Assembly (NCBI RefSeq): GCF_905171765.1
Contig: NC_053397.1
Location: forward strand, 77,614-141,613
From: Bufo bufo
Taxonomy: Eukaryota; Chordata; Amphibia; Anura; Bufonidae
Reading direction: 5' to 3'
Length of the DNA stretch: 64,000 nucleotides
Every line of letters starts with the position of its first letter. Positions within the stretch are counted from its first letter, which is position 1. The notes under the pieces were generated by a model. It was not told where the DNA came from and did no database searches. It saw only the letters and a program-made list of their open reading frames with translations. Below are positions 43,925 through 55,949 of the stretch, one piece after another. The translations under genes were made by a program, and so were the position numbers.

Positions 43925-46900
43925 AAACACATAGAAACATAGAATGTGTCGGCAGATAAGAACCATTTGGCCCATCTAGTCTGCCCAATATATCTGAATC
44001 CTATGAATAGTCCCTGGCCCTATCTTATATGAAGGATAGCCTTATGCCTATCCCATGCATGCTTAAACCCCTTCACTGTATTTGCAGCTACCACTTCTGC
44101 AGGAAGGCTATTCCATGCATCCACTACTCTCTCAGTAAAGTAATACTTCCTTATATTACTTTTAAACCTTTGCCCCTCTAATTTAAAACTGTGTCCTCTT
44201 GTGGTAGTTTTTCTTCTTTTAAATATGCTCTCCTCCTTTACCGAGTTGATTCCCTTTATGTATTTAAAAGTTTCTATCATATCCCCTCTGTCTCTTCTTT
44301 CTTCCAAGCTATACATATTAAGGTCCTTTAACCTTTCCTGGTAAGTTTAGTAGCTCTTCTCTGAACTCTCTCTAGAGTATCTATATCCTTCTGGAGATAT
44401 GGCCTCCAGTACTGCGCACAATACTCCAAGTGAGGTCTCACCAGTGTTCTGTACAGCGGCATAAGCACTTCACTCTTTCTACTGCTTATACCTCTCCCTA
44501 TACATCCAAGCATTCTGCTGGCATTTCGTGCTGCTCTATTACATTGTCTTCCCACCTTTAAGTCTTTTGAAATAATTACTCCTAAATCCCTTTCCTCAGA
44601 TACTGAGGTCAGGACTGTGTCAAATATTCTATATTCTGCCCTTGGGTTTTTACGCCCCAGGTGCATTATCTTGCACTTATCCACATTAAATTTCAGTTTC
44701 CAGAGTTCTGACCATTCTTCTAGTTTTCCTAAATCCTTTTCCATTTGGCGTTTCCCTCCAGGAACATCAACCCTGTTACATATCTTTGTGTCATCAGCAA
44801 AAAGACAAACCTTACCATCGAGGCCTTTTGCAATATCACTTATGAAGATATTAAACAAAATTGGTCCCAGTACAGATCCCTGTGGAACCCCACTGGTAAC
44901 ATGACCTTGTTTTGAATGTTCTCCATTGTTCTCCATTGACTACAACCCTCTGTTGTCTGTCACTCAGCCACTGCCTAATCCACTCAACAATATGGGAGTC
45001 CATGCTCAATGACTGAAGTTTATTGATAAGTCTTCTATGTGGGACAGTGTCAAAAGCCTTACTAAAATCTAGATATGCGATGTCTACTGCACCTCCACCG
45101 TCTATTATTTTAGTCACCCAGTCAAAAAAATCTATAAGATTTGTTTGACATGATCTCCCTGAAGTAAACCCATGTTGTTTTTCATCTTGCAATCCATGGG
45201 ATTCTACAATCCTATCCTTTAATAGGGTTTCCATTAATTTGCCTACTATTGATGTCAGACTCACTGGTCTATAGTTGCTCGATTCCTTCCTTCTACCTTT
45301 CTTGTGAATGGGCACGACATTTGCCAATTTCCAATCTTCCGGGACGACTCCTGTTACTAATGATTGGTTAAATAAATCTGTTAACGGTTTTGCCAGCTCA
45401 CCACTAAGCTCTTTTAATAATTTTGGGTGTATCTCATCAGGCCCCTGTGACTTATTTGTCTTCACCTTAGACAGCAAACTTAGAACTTCTTCCTCTGTAA
45501 AGATACATGCATCAAACGATTTATTAGTCATCCTTTCTAGTGGAGGTCCTTCTCCTTTTTCTTTTGTAAAAACTGAACAGAAGTATTCATTAAGGCAGTC
45601 GGCTAGCCCTTTATTCTCTTCTACATACCTTCCGTCCTTTGTTTTTAATTTAGTTATTCCTTGTTTTAATTTCCTTTTTTCATTTATATATCTGAAGAAT
45701 GTCTTATCCCCTTTTTTCATAGACTGAGCTAGTTTTTCTTCTGCCTGCGCTTTAGAAGTTCTTATAACTTGCTTGGCCTCTTTCTGCCTAATCTTGTAGA
45801 TTTCCTTATCTTCATTGCTCTTATCTTCATTGCTCTGGTTTTTTTTATAATTACAAAATGCTAGCTTTTTATTTTTAATGATTTGGGCCACTTCTGCTGA
45901 GTACCACAGTGGTCTCTTCCTTTTTTTGCTCTTACTGACAAGTCTAATGCAATTTTCTGTTGCCTTTAATAATGCACCTTTTAAGTAGTCCCATTTCTCC
46001 TGGACTCCATGTAATCCGTTCCAGTCTGATAAGGACTCATTTATGACTAATTTCATTTTTGAAAAGTCTGTTTTTCTAAAATCTAAAACTTTTGTTTTAG
46101 TGTGGTGGGACTCTTTCACAGTTCTTATATTAAACCACACTGACTGGTGATCACTAGATCCCAAGGTTTCGCCTACAATGACATCATATACCGAATCCCC
46201 ATTTGTGAATACCAAATCCAAAATGGCCTCCCTCCGGGTTGGCTCCTCAACCACTTGTTGTAGAGATAACCCCAGTAGGGAATTTAGAATATCTGTACTC
46301 CTGGTAGAACTTGCTATTTTGGTTTTCCAGTTTATATCTGGAAGATTGAAATCTCCCATAATGATAACTTCTCCTTTCATTGTCATTTTAGCTATTTCTT
46401 CAACTAGTAGATCATCTAGTTCTTTAACTTGACCAGGTGGTCTATATATCACACCTACACGAGTTACTGCATGGTTAGCAAACTGCAACGTAACCCAAAC
46501 TGACTCTATGTTGGCCTCACCAACTTGTATTAGGTTAGATTTAATGCTATCTTTCACATACAGGGCCACTCCTCCTCCTTTCTTGCCTTCTCTGTCTCTT
46601 CTGTATAAAGAGTACCCTGGTATGGTTATGTCCCAGTCATTTCTTTCATTAAACCATGTCTCCGTAACAGCCACTAAATCTACATTCTCAGATGCCATTA
46701 TTGACCCAAGTTCATTGATTTTTTTACCTAAACTGCGAGCATTTGTAGACAGGACTCTGAGCTTATCATTTCTTAACCTCTGTGCTTCTGACCTGTTCTG
46801 GCATTGTTTCGGGGGGCAATTGGACTCTTATTTTCACTCTTTTGCCCCCCCTTCCTAGTTTAAATACTCTTTCGCAAATTCTTGGAGTTGTTCACTAAGT

Positions 46901-46990
46901 ACATTTGTTCCTTTGAGATGTATACAATAATCTCCTATTTCCACTGGAGCGAACTTTATCCAGCCTTGCTCAGTGATCAATGCCAGATAA
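43925..46990 (-). mobile_element. CR1 LINE, long copy with nearly whole ORF2
   Basis: Minus-strand element. 5' part of uncertain length near 46990-46860, ORF2 from about 46830 to 44020, and a 3' tail ending near 43925 (TTGGGCAGACTAGATGGGCC, TTCTATGTTTCTATGTG). It is the best-preserved CR1 copy here. Confidence 0.9.
44020..46830 (-). pseudogene. CR1 ORF2: AP-endonuclease and reverse transcriptase, two frame breaks
   Basis: The minus-strand frame is open from at least 46830 (VLSTNARSLGKKINEL) through an ATG at 46698. Endonuclease motifs: VTETWFNE, GVIYRPPG, IIMGDFNLPDINW, LVFTN and GSSDHQSVWF. Reverse transcriptase motifs: SQGPDEIHPKLLKEL, NYRPVSLTSIVGKLME, AYLDFSKAFDTVPH (catalytic D), [15 protein letters not shown] and CLFADDTKIC (ADD). 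C-terminus: MPLYRTLVRPHLEYCAQYW and AWNSLPAEVV. The first break is an exact 10-bp tandem duplication at 44918-44937; the second, near 44330, is an indel before YSLEERRDRGDMIETFKYI. Otherwise the frame is intact, so the copy is fairly young. Confidence 0.93.
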
Positions 46991-47392
46991 AGTTACTATG
47001 ATCCTCATGCATGTTTATTTACAGGACAACGCCATTATCTCCAGCGGCTGATCAGGCGCACTAGAGACAACAAACGCACGTTCCTTTCATATATTGTTCT
47101 CTTAATAAATGCATCCACGCCAAACCAATAAATCCGCGTCTTGCGCGGGGGCCCTAGCCAGTGTCCATACATTCGCCAAGAAAACACTGCTCTGCTGAAC
47201 ACATCAGTCTCCCCCGGCCCACAGCCCAGTGCATAGCACATGGACCATTCGCCAAAGGAGACCTCTGCTCCCGGCAGCTGTGTCTCCACATACACAGAAA
47301 GATATCCACTCCAATGGTTTACCCTGACACTGAGAGACATGATGACAATACACAATATATTAAATACACATCCTAATAAAATTTCCACAACA
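46991..47392 (-). mobile_element. possible 3' LTR edge of a minus-strand endogenous retrovirus
   Basis: On the minus strand AAAGAGGAGGGAC (47407-47394) looks like a polypurine tract and is followed by TGTTGTGGAAATTTTATTAG, a TG start as expected of an LTR. AATAAA occurs about 370 bp further. A CR1 abuts the block at about 46990, and no second LTR copy was found, so length and identity are uncertain. A 117-codon frame here begins with a hydrophobic stretch but has no support as a gene. Confidence 0.4.
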
Positions 47393-47393
47393 G

Positions 47394-47408
47394 TCCCTCC
47401 TCTTTGTC
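47394..47408 (-). promoter_or_regulatory. possible retroviral polypurine tract
   Basis: A purine-rich minus-strand run ending directly before a TG that could start an LTR. Such tracts prime plus-strand synthesis. Confidence 0.4.
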
Positions 47409-48622
47409 ATATGCTCCCCAGTGTCCCTTGATGAATCTCGTTCTTCTTTGAAAAAAAACTGTCTTGTCTACGAAAAGTCCTGAATCTTGTCTACGAAAAG
47501 TCCTGAATCTTGTCTACGAAAAGTCCGGAAAACAGAAAGTCAATCTTGACATGTAGCTTAAAAGCAAATCTTGACTCGGAGATTCTTTTCTTCGGGAGGT
47601 GACTCAGGAAGTGGCGTTTCGTGCTGGTCGCCGGCTACTTTGGAATCCTCTGCATCTGGTCCATGGTTTGGTCTTCAGGGCGTCTTGTCTATTCGGGCTT
47701 CGGTAACTCGGTCAATTAGACATCAGGAACATATCACACTGTCATATAGAAGGAATGGAAACAAAAAAACATAAGTACATGTCCTATTTCCTTTTGCCCG
47801 GATCCAATGGAAAACCAGTGAGCCCCAAGACCTCCCAAAGCTTTAAAAAGGATTCCATCCCTCACTAGTCATAGCTCTGCCTCTGCCCTGCTCATGTCAG
47901 TATGGGCCTGACCCTTGTCAATGGTATCTGCTAGCCAGGCATAACCGTCATTTAATTCACAGAAACCCTCCTTTGGACGCTCTACTGACGTTTCTCGGTG
48001 ATCTCTCTCACGGCCTCAACGGTTTCTTTGAACATCTCATCCACTATGGACGAGAAATTGTTCAATCGCTTCATAAGTCCAACTCTCCATCCCGTTCAGC
48101 CAGAAAACAACTCCTTTCCAGCTCTCCCTGCCCTTCTTACCTCCTTCCACACCATCAGTTTCTTCCAATTGGCTGCAACGTAAGATACAGGGACAAGCTT
48201 TACCAGGACACATGGTGGCTAACTCGCATAGGAAATAGTACGGACCCGTTAACTCCACACAAGAACCTCTGACAGTCACGGGCCTCCAGTAATAACTGAA
48301 TAGACTGATGGATCGCTCCCTGGGTCTGAACGTCACACCCTTCTTTCCAGCAGATATAATCTGGTCTATGGGTGTTATTAGGGTTATATACCTTCCTCAC
48401 AACTGGAGGATTCCACAAACGTATGCCCTTTGCCACATCTATGAGCCGCTTAGCTGCCCGGACACCCATACAGGATTAACAAGCGAGGAGCAGGAGCCAG
48501 AGCTATTATTAAACCTATAGCTGATATTACCCTATAGGAATGTAAAACCAGTGCTATCAACAAATGTCTCCTTATGGCCCTGGCTAGTTTGATGTGCGTT
48601 TCCCTTCCTAAAAATTTAACTA
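47409..48622 (-). mobile_element. retroviral remnant, env-position sequence
   Basis: Lies between the integrase fragment (54.5 kb, across L1-A) and the possible LTR, so by gene order it is where env would be. Short minus-strand frames exist (48469-48200 and 48336-48037), but I see no convincing envelope motif. Call by position only. Confidence 0.35.
47460..47530. repeat. 23-bp tandem repeat
   Basis: Three copies of TCTTGTCTACGAAAAGTCCT GAA, the last with one change. Confidence 0.93.
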
Positions 48623-48635
48623 AACAAATAAACAA

Positions 48636-49251
48636 GGGGGCGTGGCCTGACCGGCATGGAGTGAGGACGCTGGTCGCTTCAGCTCCGATTCTATCCTGTT
48701 TGTATCCTGACCATCCGCTCTGATAAACTTTGAACTTCTGCCTAAAGACCCTCAGTGAGCCTCTGTGAGTGCCCCCCATAAGTTTTACCTGTCCCGGTGC
48801 CCTGCGGTGACTGCCGGATAAAAAGCCCTGGGACTGGGCCTACTTACCAGACGGCACTACCTGACGCCATCCCTGCCTGCTTGCCGGATCGATCGGTGGG
48901 GGAGCCGGTGAGAGGGGATTCCCTGCCATACTTACCTACACCGGAAGCCAAGCGGGATCTGGAACTTTAATCCGGTGGGTTCTTTTCACTCCTTCCTTGG
49001 CCGGACGGCGAACCTGTGACCCCGGGGCGTTGGACGCTGCGGGCGCCATATTGGCTGCAGCACTGCAGGCGGCTATACCTCTCCCCCTGTAGGCCGTTAC
49101 CCAGGTAGAGAACTTTTTCATCTACTCTGCCATTATAGAGATTCACCTGGGGCGGTGTGACGCTGGTTGGGGACACTGTGTCTGCGTTATCCTCAGCAGA
49201 GAGAGATTCGACACTTATATTAAGCCACAAGCGTTGGTTGCTGAAGTTTTT
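48636..49251 (+). promoter_or_regulatory. L1-A 5' UTR / internal promoter region
   Basis: 616 bp between the 5' end and the ORF1 ATG, moderately GC-rich. In L1 elements this region holds the internal promoter; no specific box was identified. Confidence 0.5.
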
Positions 49252-50085
49252 ATGGGCCGAAAAATGGGCACCTCAGGGCCTGCTATCCCTCCTAAATTGA
49301 TGCTTGACAACATGAGCCAGACAGATGGCCACAACCCTGGGGCTTCTTCTGAACGTCCGGAGGTGGACCTTGCAAAAGTCATGGCAGCCATTACTAACTG
49401 CCAAACGACACTCATGGTCAAAATTGATCATGTACAGGCCGACCTAACTCTCCTCAGGCATGATATTGATAAGATCCGTGAGAGGACAACTGAGGTGGAG
49501 AGGAGGCTGGGAGAGGTGGAAGATACGGTCCAACGTGAGGATTCGGTGGTCCGTGATTTGCAAAACCAAGTTAAAACCCTGGCGGCAAAAGTGGAGGACG
49601 CTGAAAATCGAAACAGGAGAAATAATATTAGGATTATGGGCTTACCGGAGAGGGCAGAGGGCCCTTCCCCTGAGGAATTTACGGAGCGTCTCATCAAGCA
49701 ACTCCTGAACCCAATTACCCTCTCGGGGACGTTTGCAGTGGAGAGGGCGCACAGGATTCCTACCCGTCCTCTGCCCCCTGGAGCCCCGCCACGTCCTTTT
49801 ATCTTTAAAGTGTTAAATTATAGAGACAGGGACGCTATCCTGGCTACGGCCCGTCGTATGAAGGACATTCATTTTGACAACGTCCGGATTTCCTTCTACC
49901 CGGACTTTTCTACAGAGGTGCAGAAACAACGCAGGCAATTCACGGCAGTGAGAGTTCGGTTGCGGGAGAAAGGCCTGGTTTATGCCATGATGTATCCAGC
50001 ACGTCTCAGAATCCAGGATGGTGAAGGGGTGAAATTCTTCACCTCCCCAGAGGAGGCGTCTGACTGGCTCGATCGCAGGGGCTGA
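49252..50085 (+). CDS. L1-A ORF1 protein
   Basis: 277 residues from the ATG at 49252 (MGRKMGTSGPAIPPK); in-frame TTG codons upstream are not needed. Coiled-coil about residues 55-120 (heptads through LLRHDIDKIRERTTEVERRL and VRDLQNQVKTLAAKVEDAEN), then the RNA-recognition part RNRRNNIRIMGLPE with AVERAHRIP, and a C-terminal domain (FKVLNYRDRDAIL, RISFYPDFSTEVQKQRR, WLDRRG end). The order matches L1 ORF1p (Transposase_22 type), which trimerises and binds L1 RNA. No stop or frameshift is present. Confidence 0.93.
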   Translation: MGRKMGTSGPAIPPKLMLDNMSQTDGHNPGASSERPEVDLAKVMAAITNCQTTLMVKIDHVQADLTLLRHDIDKIRERTTEVERRLGEVEDTVQREDSVVRDLQNQVKTLAAKVEDAENRNRRNNIRIMGLPERAEGPSPEEFTERLIKQLLNPITLSGTFAVERAHRIPTRPLPPGAPPRPFIFKVLNYRDRDAILATARRMKDIHFDNVRISFYPDFSTEVQKQRRQFTAVRVRLREKGLVYAMMYPARLRIQDGEGVKFFTSPEEASDWLDRRG

Positions 50086-50445
50086 GTATAATGGGACTTA
50101 TGTTCTGAGAGTCTTATTTTATGTTGCGGATGGTCACTTTATATGGGGAGCTGTTTGTGCTAAAATTGTATTGCCCTACTGCCTAGGTTCAGTTCTTGAG
50201 TTTACCTAGAGTGGTGGGTGGCAGCACGGGCCTCCCCGTCCTGATCTATTAGTGAGGAGATTGTTCATGGGATATTCAAGCTTGGATAGGTTGGGGTTAT
50301 CTGGGCAGGGTGGGGGGATTTGTCCGCTGTTCTGGGCACGTTGGGATGTTCTCATTGCATTCTTGATGTATGGGTGTGATTGTGTGTATGGATGGCTTGG
50401 GTGGTGCATTTTCCTCGTATGGTATAACTTTGACACTCCGCCGTA

Positions 50446-53400
50446 ATGGCTATCTGTCGGTTTGTCTCCTGGAATGTCAGGGGACTAAATGATAAAATTA
50501 AAAGATCACTGGTCTTTAATTTTATAAAGAAACATAACCCCGATATGTTGATATTGCAGGAGACACATCTGCAGGGGAGGAAGCTCCTAGCGTTGAAAAA
50601 GCCTTGGGTGGGAGCAGCTTACCATGCGGTATTCACTTCCAGAGCGAGAGGTGTGTCAATTCTGGTGGCGAAGTCCCTTCCCTTTCGTTCCTGCTCTGTT
50701 CAGACTGACATGATGGGACGTTTTGTGATCCTTCATGCTGCAATCAGAGGCATTGAGTATGTGGTGATAGGAGTATATGTCCCCCCCCCCCTTTTCAGAG
50801 GGATGTGTTGGATGAAATTATGAAACGAGTGGCAGCGTTGCCTCCGGTGCCTCTGATTGTACTTGGAGATTATAACGCGGTGTTGGACCGGACAATGGAT
50901 AGGCTTCGTCCTGGGGGGTCGCATACTAATGCGTTGAATTCCTGGGCAGAGGTATTTGCTCTAACAGAGGGATGGAGATATATGCACCCTGATACTCGAC
51001 AATACTCTTGCTATTCGGCTTCCTATGCAGCACTCTCCCGAATTGATTTAGCATTTCTCAGTAGGGAGCTGCTGCCCTCACTAGTAGCCACGGAATACTT
51101 GCCAAGAGGCATTTCTGACCATGCCCCCCTGTTGGTGGTTCTGAGACAGCCGCTTGCACCTGCTGAAAGGCAATGGAGACTGAATAGCAAATGGCTTGAG
51201 GTGCTGCCGGTGGTTTGGGCGGTGCAGCAGGGGATGAAAGATTATTGGGAACTTAATGAGGGCTCTGCTAACCCTTTGGTGGAGTGGGAGGCATTTAAAG
51301 TTGTCCTGCGTGGTACAGTGATTCAGGCAATTGCTTCTTACAGAAAAGAGCTAAGCGCCACCAGAATTAAACTAGAAAACGAGGTAGTAGATAAGGAGCA
51401 GGCTTTCATCGCAGATCCTAATGATGTGAGCCGTATTTCATGGGACGAGGCACAGGGGAAACTTACCTTGCATCTCACTGAGTACACCCAGAAGAGGTTG
51501 CTATTCCAGAGGCGCCTGGTCTTTGCAGATGGCGACAAAAATGGGAGAGCCTTGGCTTTCCTGGCTAAGACTGAGACGCAGCAGACGGTAGTCCCGCACA
51601 TTACCTGCGGGGATGGCTTGAAGGTATATCGACCCGAGGACATTTGTGAACAGTTCGTTCAGTTTTATACTGACCTATACAGTTCTAAATCCACCTCCTC
51701 CCCAGATGGGATCCGTTCATTCCTTCAATCCATCCCACTTTCTCCTTTGGCTGCGGCTGATAATAGATATCTAGGGAGACCTATTGATGTTGGAGAGGTG
51801 AGGGCAGCAATCGAGGACATGGCTCCTGGGAAGTCACCTGGACCGGACGGCTTCCCGATTGAATGGTACAGGTTAGACGTTAATATACAATCTACACGTT
51901 TACTCAGACTTTTTGAGTATGCATGTGAATCTGGGAAGTTGCCTTCTTCCTTTGGGGAAGCGACTGTCGTTGTAATTCACAAAGTCGGGAAGCCTCCGGA
52001 TCAGTGTGCATCATACAGGCCGATTTCCCTTCTAAACACGGACGCGAAAATCTTGGCTAAAGTCCTGGCTAGGCGTCTTGGCGAGGTGATACTGTCCGTT
52101 ATTGACCCTGATCAATCTGGTTTTATGCCCGGGAAGACGACTGATATAAATCTTAGGAGATTATTCACCAATTTACAGGTCAGGCACGATAATGCGGGTT
52201 CAAGAGTCTTGGCGTCCCTGGATAACGAGAAGGCCTTTGACTCTGTGGAGTGGCATTTTATTTGGGAAACAATGTTCTGTCTCGGTTTTCCTTCCTCCTT
52301 TGTCAAGTGGGTCCAATTGTTATACCAGACACCTATAGCACGGATTAGAGTGAATGGAGTCATATCCCGGCCCTTCAGGTTGTATAGAGGCACTAGACAA
52401 GGGTGCCCTTTGTCCCCATTGTTGTTCGCCCTGATAATGGAACCCTTGACACAATTAATCAATAACAGCTCTTTGATAGAGGGGTGGACGGTAGCGGGGA
52501 TTCAGGAGAAGGTATCATTATACGCGGATGACCTGTTGGTCTACTTGGCGGACCCTGGCCCCTCCTTAGAAACCCTGCTGGATGTAGTGGATGGATATGG
52601 GAAATACTCGGGTTTACGGGTTAATTGGGCCAAGTCTAGTTTATGTATAATAGATGCAGATGAAAATGTGGATATCTCCCCGATATCTCCCCTGAGAGTT
52701 GTAGATAATTTTCTTTACTTAGGGATACATATCCATAGGGACCCCAGACAGTTTTGTCAATTGAACTTGAGGCCCACCATGGAATATGTCACGCGTAAGC
52801 TGGAAGCCTGGGAAAATCTTCCGCTGACTTTGGTGGGGAGAATTAATATTATCAAGATGGTGTTACTACCCAAACTTCTGTATATTTATAGAGCAGCCCC
52901 AGTGAGGATCCCTAAGTCCCATTTTGATATTTTAGATAGATCCTTTTCCCGTTTCTTGTGGCTCCATAGGTCCCCCAGACTTGCGAGAAAGACGCTGAAG
53001 GCCTCCTACATTCAGGGGGGCTTGCAGCTACCAGATATGTATATTTATTATATAGCCACGCGCCTAATGTATGCATCTTGGTGGATTAGGGCAGATGCCA
53101 ATAACCCTGCGGTGGTACTAGAGGCGGCGCTGGCTGGTTCATATGAAGCTCTAACTAATCTGGTATACAGGGGGGGAAAACCCGTAGGACTGGGGACTTA
53201 TACGGACTCTATGTTAACAGTTAGCGAGGCTTGGGTGAGGTTTGTGGAGATACATACAGAAAATCTGGAGGGTGACACCTGGTCCCCCTATATCCCACTA
53301 TGGCGTAACAAGCTTCTCCCAGAGCTCTTGCATCTTCCTGACTTTGAATTCTGGCCTAGGAAGGGTCTTAAATATCTAACACAATTGTTTCAGGATGGGA

Positions 53401-54197
53401 CCTTCCGTTCCTTTGAGAGCCTGCGAGCTGAGTTCCAGTTGCCCCAGACGAGTTTTTACCGCTTCCTCCAACTGAGACATGCCTGCGAGAAACAATTTAG
53501 AGCCCTATCCCTAAATTTAGAGTGCGGCCCATTAGAGTCAATAGCTAGGAGGAAAATCCCTTGCAAACCTATCTCCTCCTTTTATGTTGAAATTGTTAAA
53601 ATGCAAGAATCTCCTATTAGGCGTTCCTTTGCTAAATGGGCTGAGGATATTCCAGAATTGGAGGATTCTCATTTGGAGGAGTGGCGTCTGAGATGGAGGA
53701 CGTCGGTTATAAGTGCGAGAGATCAGCTCATCCAAGTGAAGTGGTTGCACAGAGTGTACTTGACCCCACTGCGTCTCTATCAGATGCGACAATTACCGAG
53801 TCCGGGATGTGATAGATGTGGAGAGGCGAGGGGCTCTTTCTTTCATATGGTGTGGCTATGCCCGGTGATAAAGACATACTGGAAGGGAATTTGTAATTTT
53901 ATCAATGTTAGGTTAGGGCTCCCAGGGATTTGTAATCCTGTAATATGCCTACTAGGGTTAGTTTCTGATGCCACTCCTTCCAAATATAATAGAATACTGT
54001 TAAGATTGTTGATGTTTTATGGGAGGAAAAATATACTTTTGAACTGGAAACCGCCCAAGTGTCCTACAGTGGGCCAATGGGTACTCCTTATAAATAATGA
54101 CCTGCAAATGTATAAATTGACATACGAGGCAAGGGGATTGACTGATCGATTTGATGATATCTGGGGCCTTTGGGTCCAAGCTGAAGGCATGACTTAA
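50446..54197 (+). CDS. L1-A ORF2: endonuclease-reverse transcriptase, one frame break at a C run
   Basis: The ATG at 50446 gives MAICRFVSWNVRGLNDKIKR, the AP-endonuclease start, with LILQETHLQG. Frame 1 passes through 11 C at 50781-50791 and ends at 50823. The remaining roughly 1,130 codons are open in another frame to TAA at 54195-54197. They encode VLGDYNAVLDRTMDR and GISDHAPLLVVL (endonuclease), then GKSPGPDGFPIEWY, ISLLNTDAKILAKVLARRL, ASLDNEKAFDSVEW (catalytic D), GTRQGCPLSPLLFALIMEPL and SLYADDLLVYL (YADD). The C-terminal knuckle is CDRCGEARGSFFHMVWLC (C-x2-C-x8-H-x4-C). Total about 1,250 codons, normal for L1. Only the homopolymer breaks it, and that may be a sequencing or allelic length difference. 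Confidence 0.93.
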
Positions 54198-54471
54198 GTC
54201 ATTGACGGTGGCAAATGTATCACCCATTGTATGTATGTGTGAGTGTATGGGATTGAGTAAGTTCTAGAAGCTTCTTAGAGACAACAGTGACACTTTGTAC
54301 TAAAGTCATTTATATGTCTTTTATGGTCAAGATATACGTTAATAATGGACTTGCTGATGTGACTGTTGTATCATGGAAGATTGTTTCTTCTTTGTTCTCC
54401 CCATGGGAGTGTTGTATTTTTATGCAAAATGTTAAATAAACACTATTAAAAAAACAACAACAAATAAACAA

Positions 54472-54700
54472 AAGTTATACTCTTCATTCTTTGACTTAGT
54501 TGAGCAGCTTCTTGCAGTGACCGGTGTGGATCCAGTTGTCTCGTCCCTCCATCTTGGCTCTCGGATGTTTCTTTAGAACGACCCAATCACCTGGTTGACT
54601 AGAATGAACACTGGTTATTGAGTCTGGGTCCGGGAGAGACTCCCGAACCCGGTTGTGGACATCGGGTGATAACCCGTGGGCTGCCTGGGGGCATACCTGA
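54472..54700 (-). pseudogene. retroviral integrase C-terminal fragment
   Basis: Minus strand. RVRESLPDPDS, then SQPGDWVVLKKHPRAK, then WIHTGHCKKL: the C-terminal domain of a gamma-type retroviral integrase. The segment between the KHPR and WIH parts is shorter than usual, so an internal deletion is likely. The upstream integrase core and reverse transcriptase are not recognisable. L1-A sits immediately downstream. Only this remnant of pol remains. Confidence 0.75.
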
Positions 54701-55945
54701 TGGAATAAATGGTTACAGCAGAACATTCAGGCCATGGATCGGCCGTGATTTTTACCTTCTTTGCAAAAATCTGACCCAAGTACTGTCAAAGAAGAGGCAG
54801 TTGTGATGGTTCTCAACGTAATTCCCTACTAGGTTAGAAAATTGATTGACATTTGAGAGGTTAAAATGGTTAGTAAAAAGTTTGAAGATTGTTGTTTTCT
54901 GCACCACTTTCCCCCCTTCTCATCGTCCTTAAAACCAGGACGAAGAGAAGCTGGATTCAACATGGTGCATCGTCTCAAGGTTAGATGGAGAGATGAGTGA
55001 GGGATGATAGAGAAATAGAGAGAGAGAAAGAGAAAAGCGACCATGTCAGTAGTGGAGGTGGAAATGACAGTTGGGGACTCACTTACCTCGGGTACTGGTT
55101 GTTTCAGTATGCCCGGGTTTAGTGGATCCGGCCTGTTTCAACAAAGTCAACCCAGATAGAGCCTCCTCTGCTTCCTGCATCGGATCCCTAAACTCAGTTT
55201 ACCCCTCAGGCCAGGAGTACACTCGGTTCTTCTGGATTAAAACTGGGTTCTGTATGCCCTGCTTTATTACCATGATTGACTTTTGCAGCCACCATTGCGC
55301 TACCTACCTTCCAGAGGGATACTCCAATTAGTTCCCTTGGACCACCTACTCCGTTCTTTAAGGGGCTTTGTGGCCTTCACCCCATAACTGGATCTCATGT
55401 ACTGAGCAGCCGTCTGACCCTACGAGGGGACTATTTCCCCCCCCTTCCCCAAACATGGATCTGCCACAACCCATCCTTGGTTAACCAAGCCTTACCATTG
55501 TTGCCTGCGTCCAGGGACACGCTTTTGACCGTACACGGAGGGTACCGCCTGGCTCCTTCTTACGGTACGTCTGTCCGACCCCGACTTTTAAACAGCCTAT
55601 ATCTGACAGCTAGAAATGTCGTGCACTGAGAGCGGCCTATTGCTACTCTCAATGCTATTTCCACTCCCACAGAGCCTTTAAGCCAGAGCTCCTTTTGCTG
55701 GATTCCCAGTATGCCTCCTAAAGGGCTATACACACAGCTGAGCTAACCCTAACCCTGTGCTTGGCCAGCTAAAGCTACCCAATAAATAAGACCCGCTTTT
55801 CTCCAGCTCAATGTGGCTCCTCCAGTCAATCTCCTGCTGATAAAGTAAAAAGAAATACGGGGTTAAGCTTTGGTTGTTAAAGAGAGAAGAGTCCTGGAGT
55901 GGAGAACCGTCACTTGGAAAAGAGAAATAGAAGGAAAAAAGTATG
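54701..55945. other. unassigned, probably retroviral, sequence
   Basis: No domain was recognised on either strand. Short frames such as 55071-55331 and 55276-55629 (plus) lack features. By position it may be decayed pol. Confidence 0.3.
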
Positions 55946-55949
55946 CTAA

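Larger units (their letters stand above)
48636..54458 (+). mobile_element. L1-A: nearly intact full-length L1-clade LINE
   Basis: The 5,823-bp element is flanked by a 13-bp duplication AACAAATAAACAA (48623-48635, 54459-54471). It starts GGGGGCGTGGCCTGACCGGC, has a 5' UTR of about 616 bp, ORF1, a 360-bp spacer, ORF2, and a 3' UTR with AATAAACACTATTAAAAAAA. It is inserted in the retroviral remnant. The clean duplication and long open frames indicate a recent insertion. Confidence 0.95.

Noticed and set aside
47035..47388. 117-codon minus-strand frame with a signal-like start
   Set aside because: It lies wholly inside the possible LTR and matches nothing I know. A small LTR-encoded protein cannot be excluded but is not supported.
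55738..55760. Telomere-like CTAACCCTAACCC
   Set aside because: Only two units; no array.
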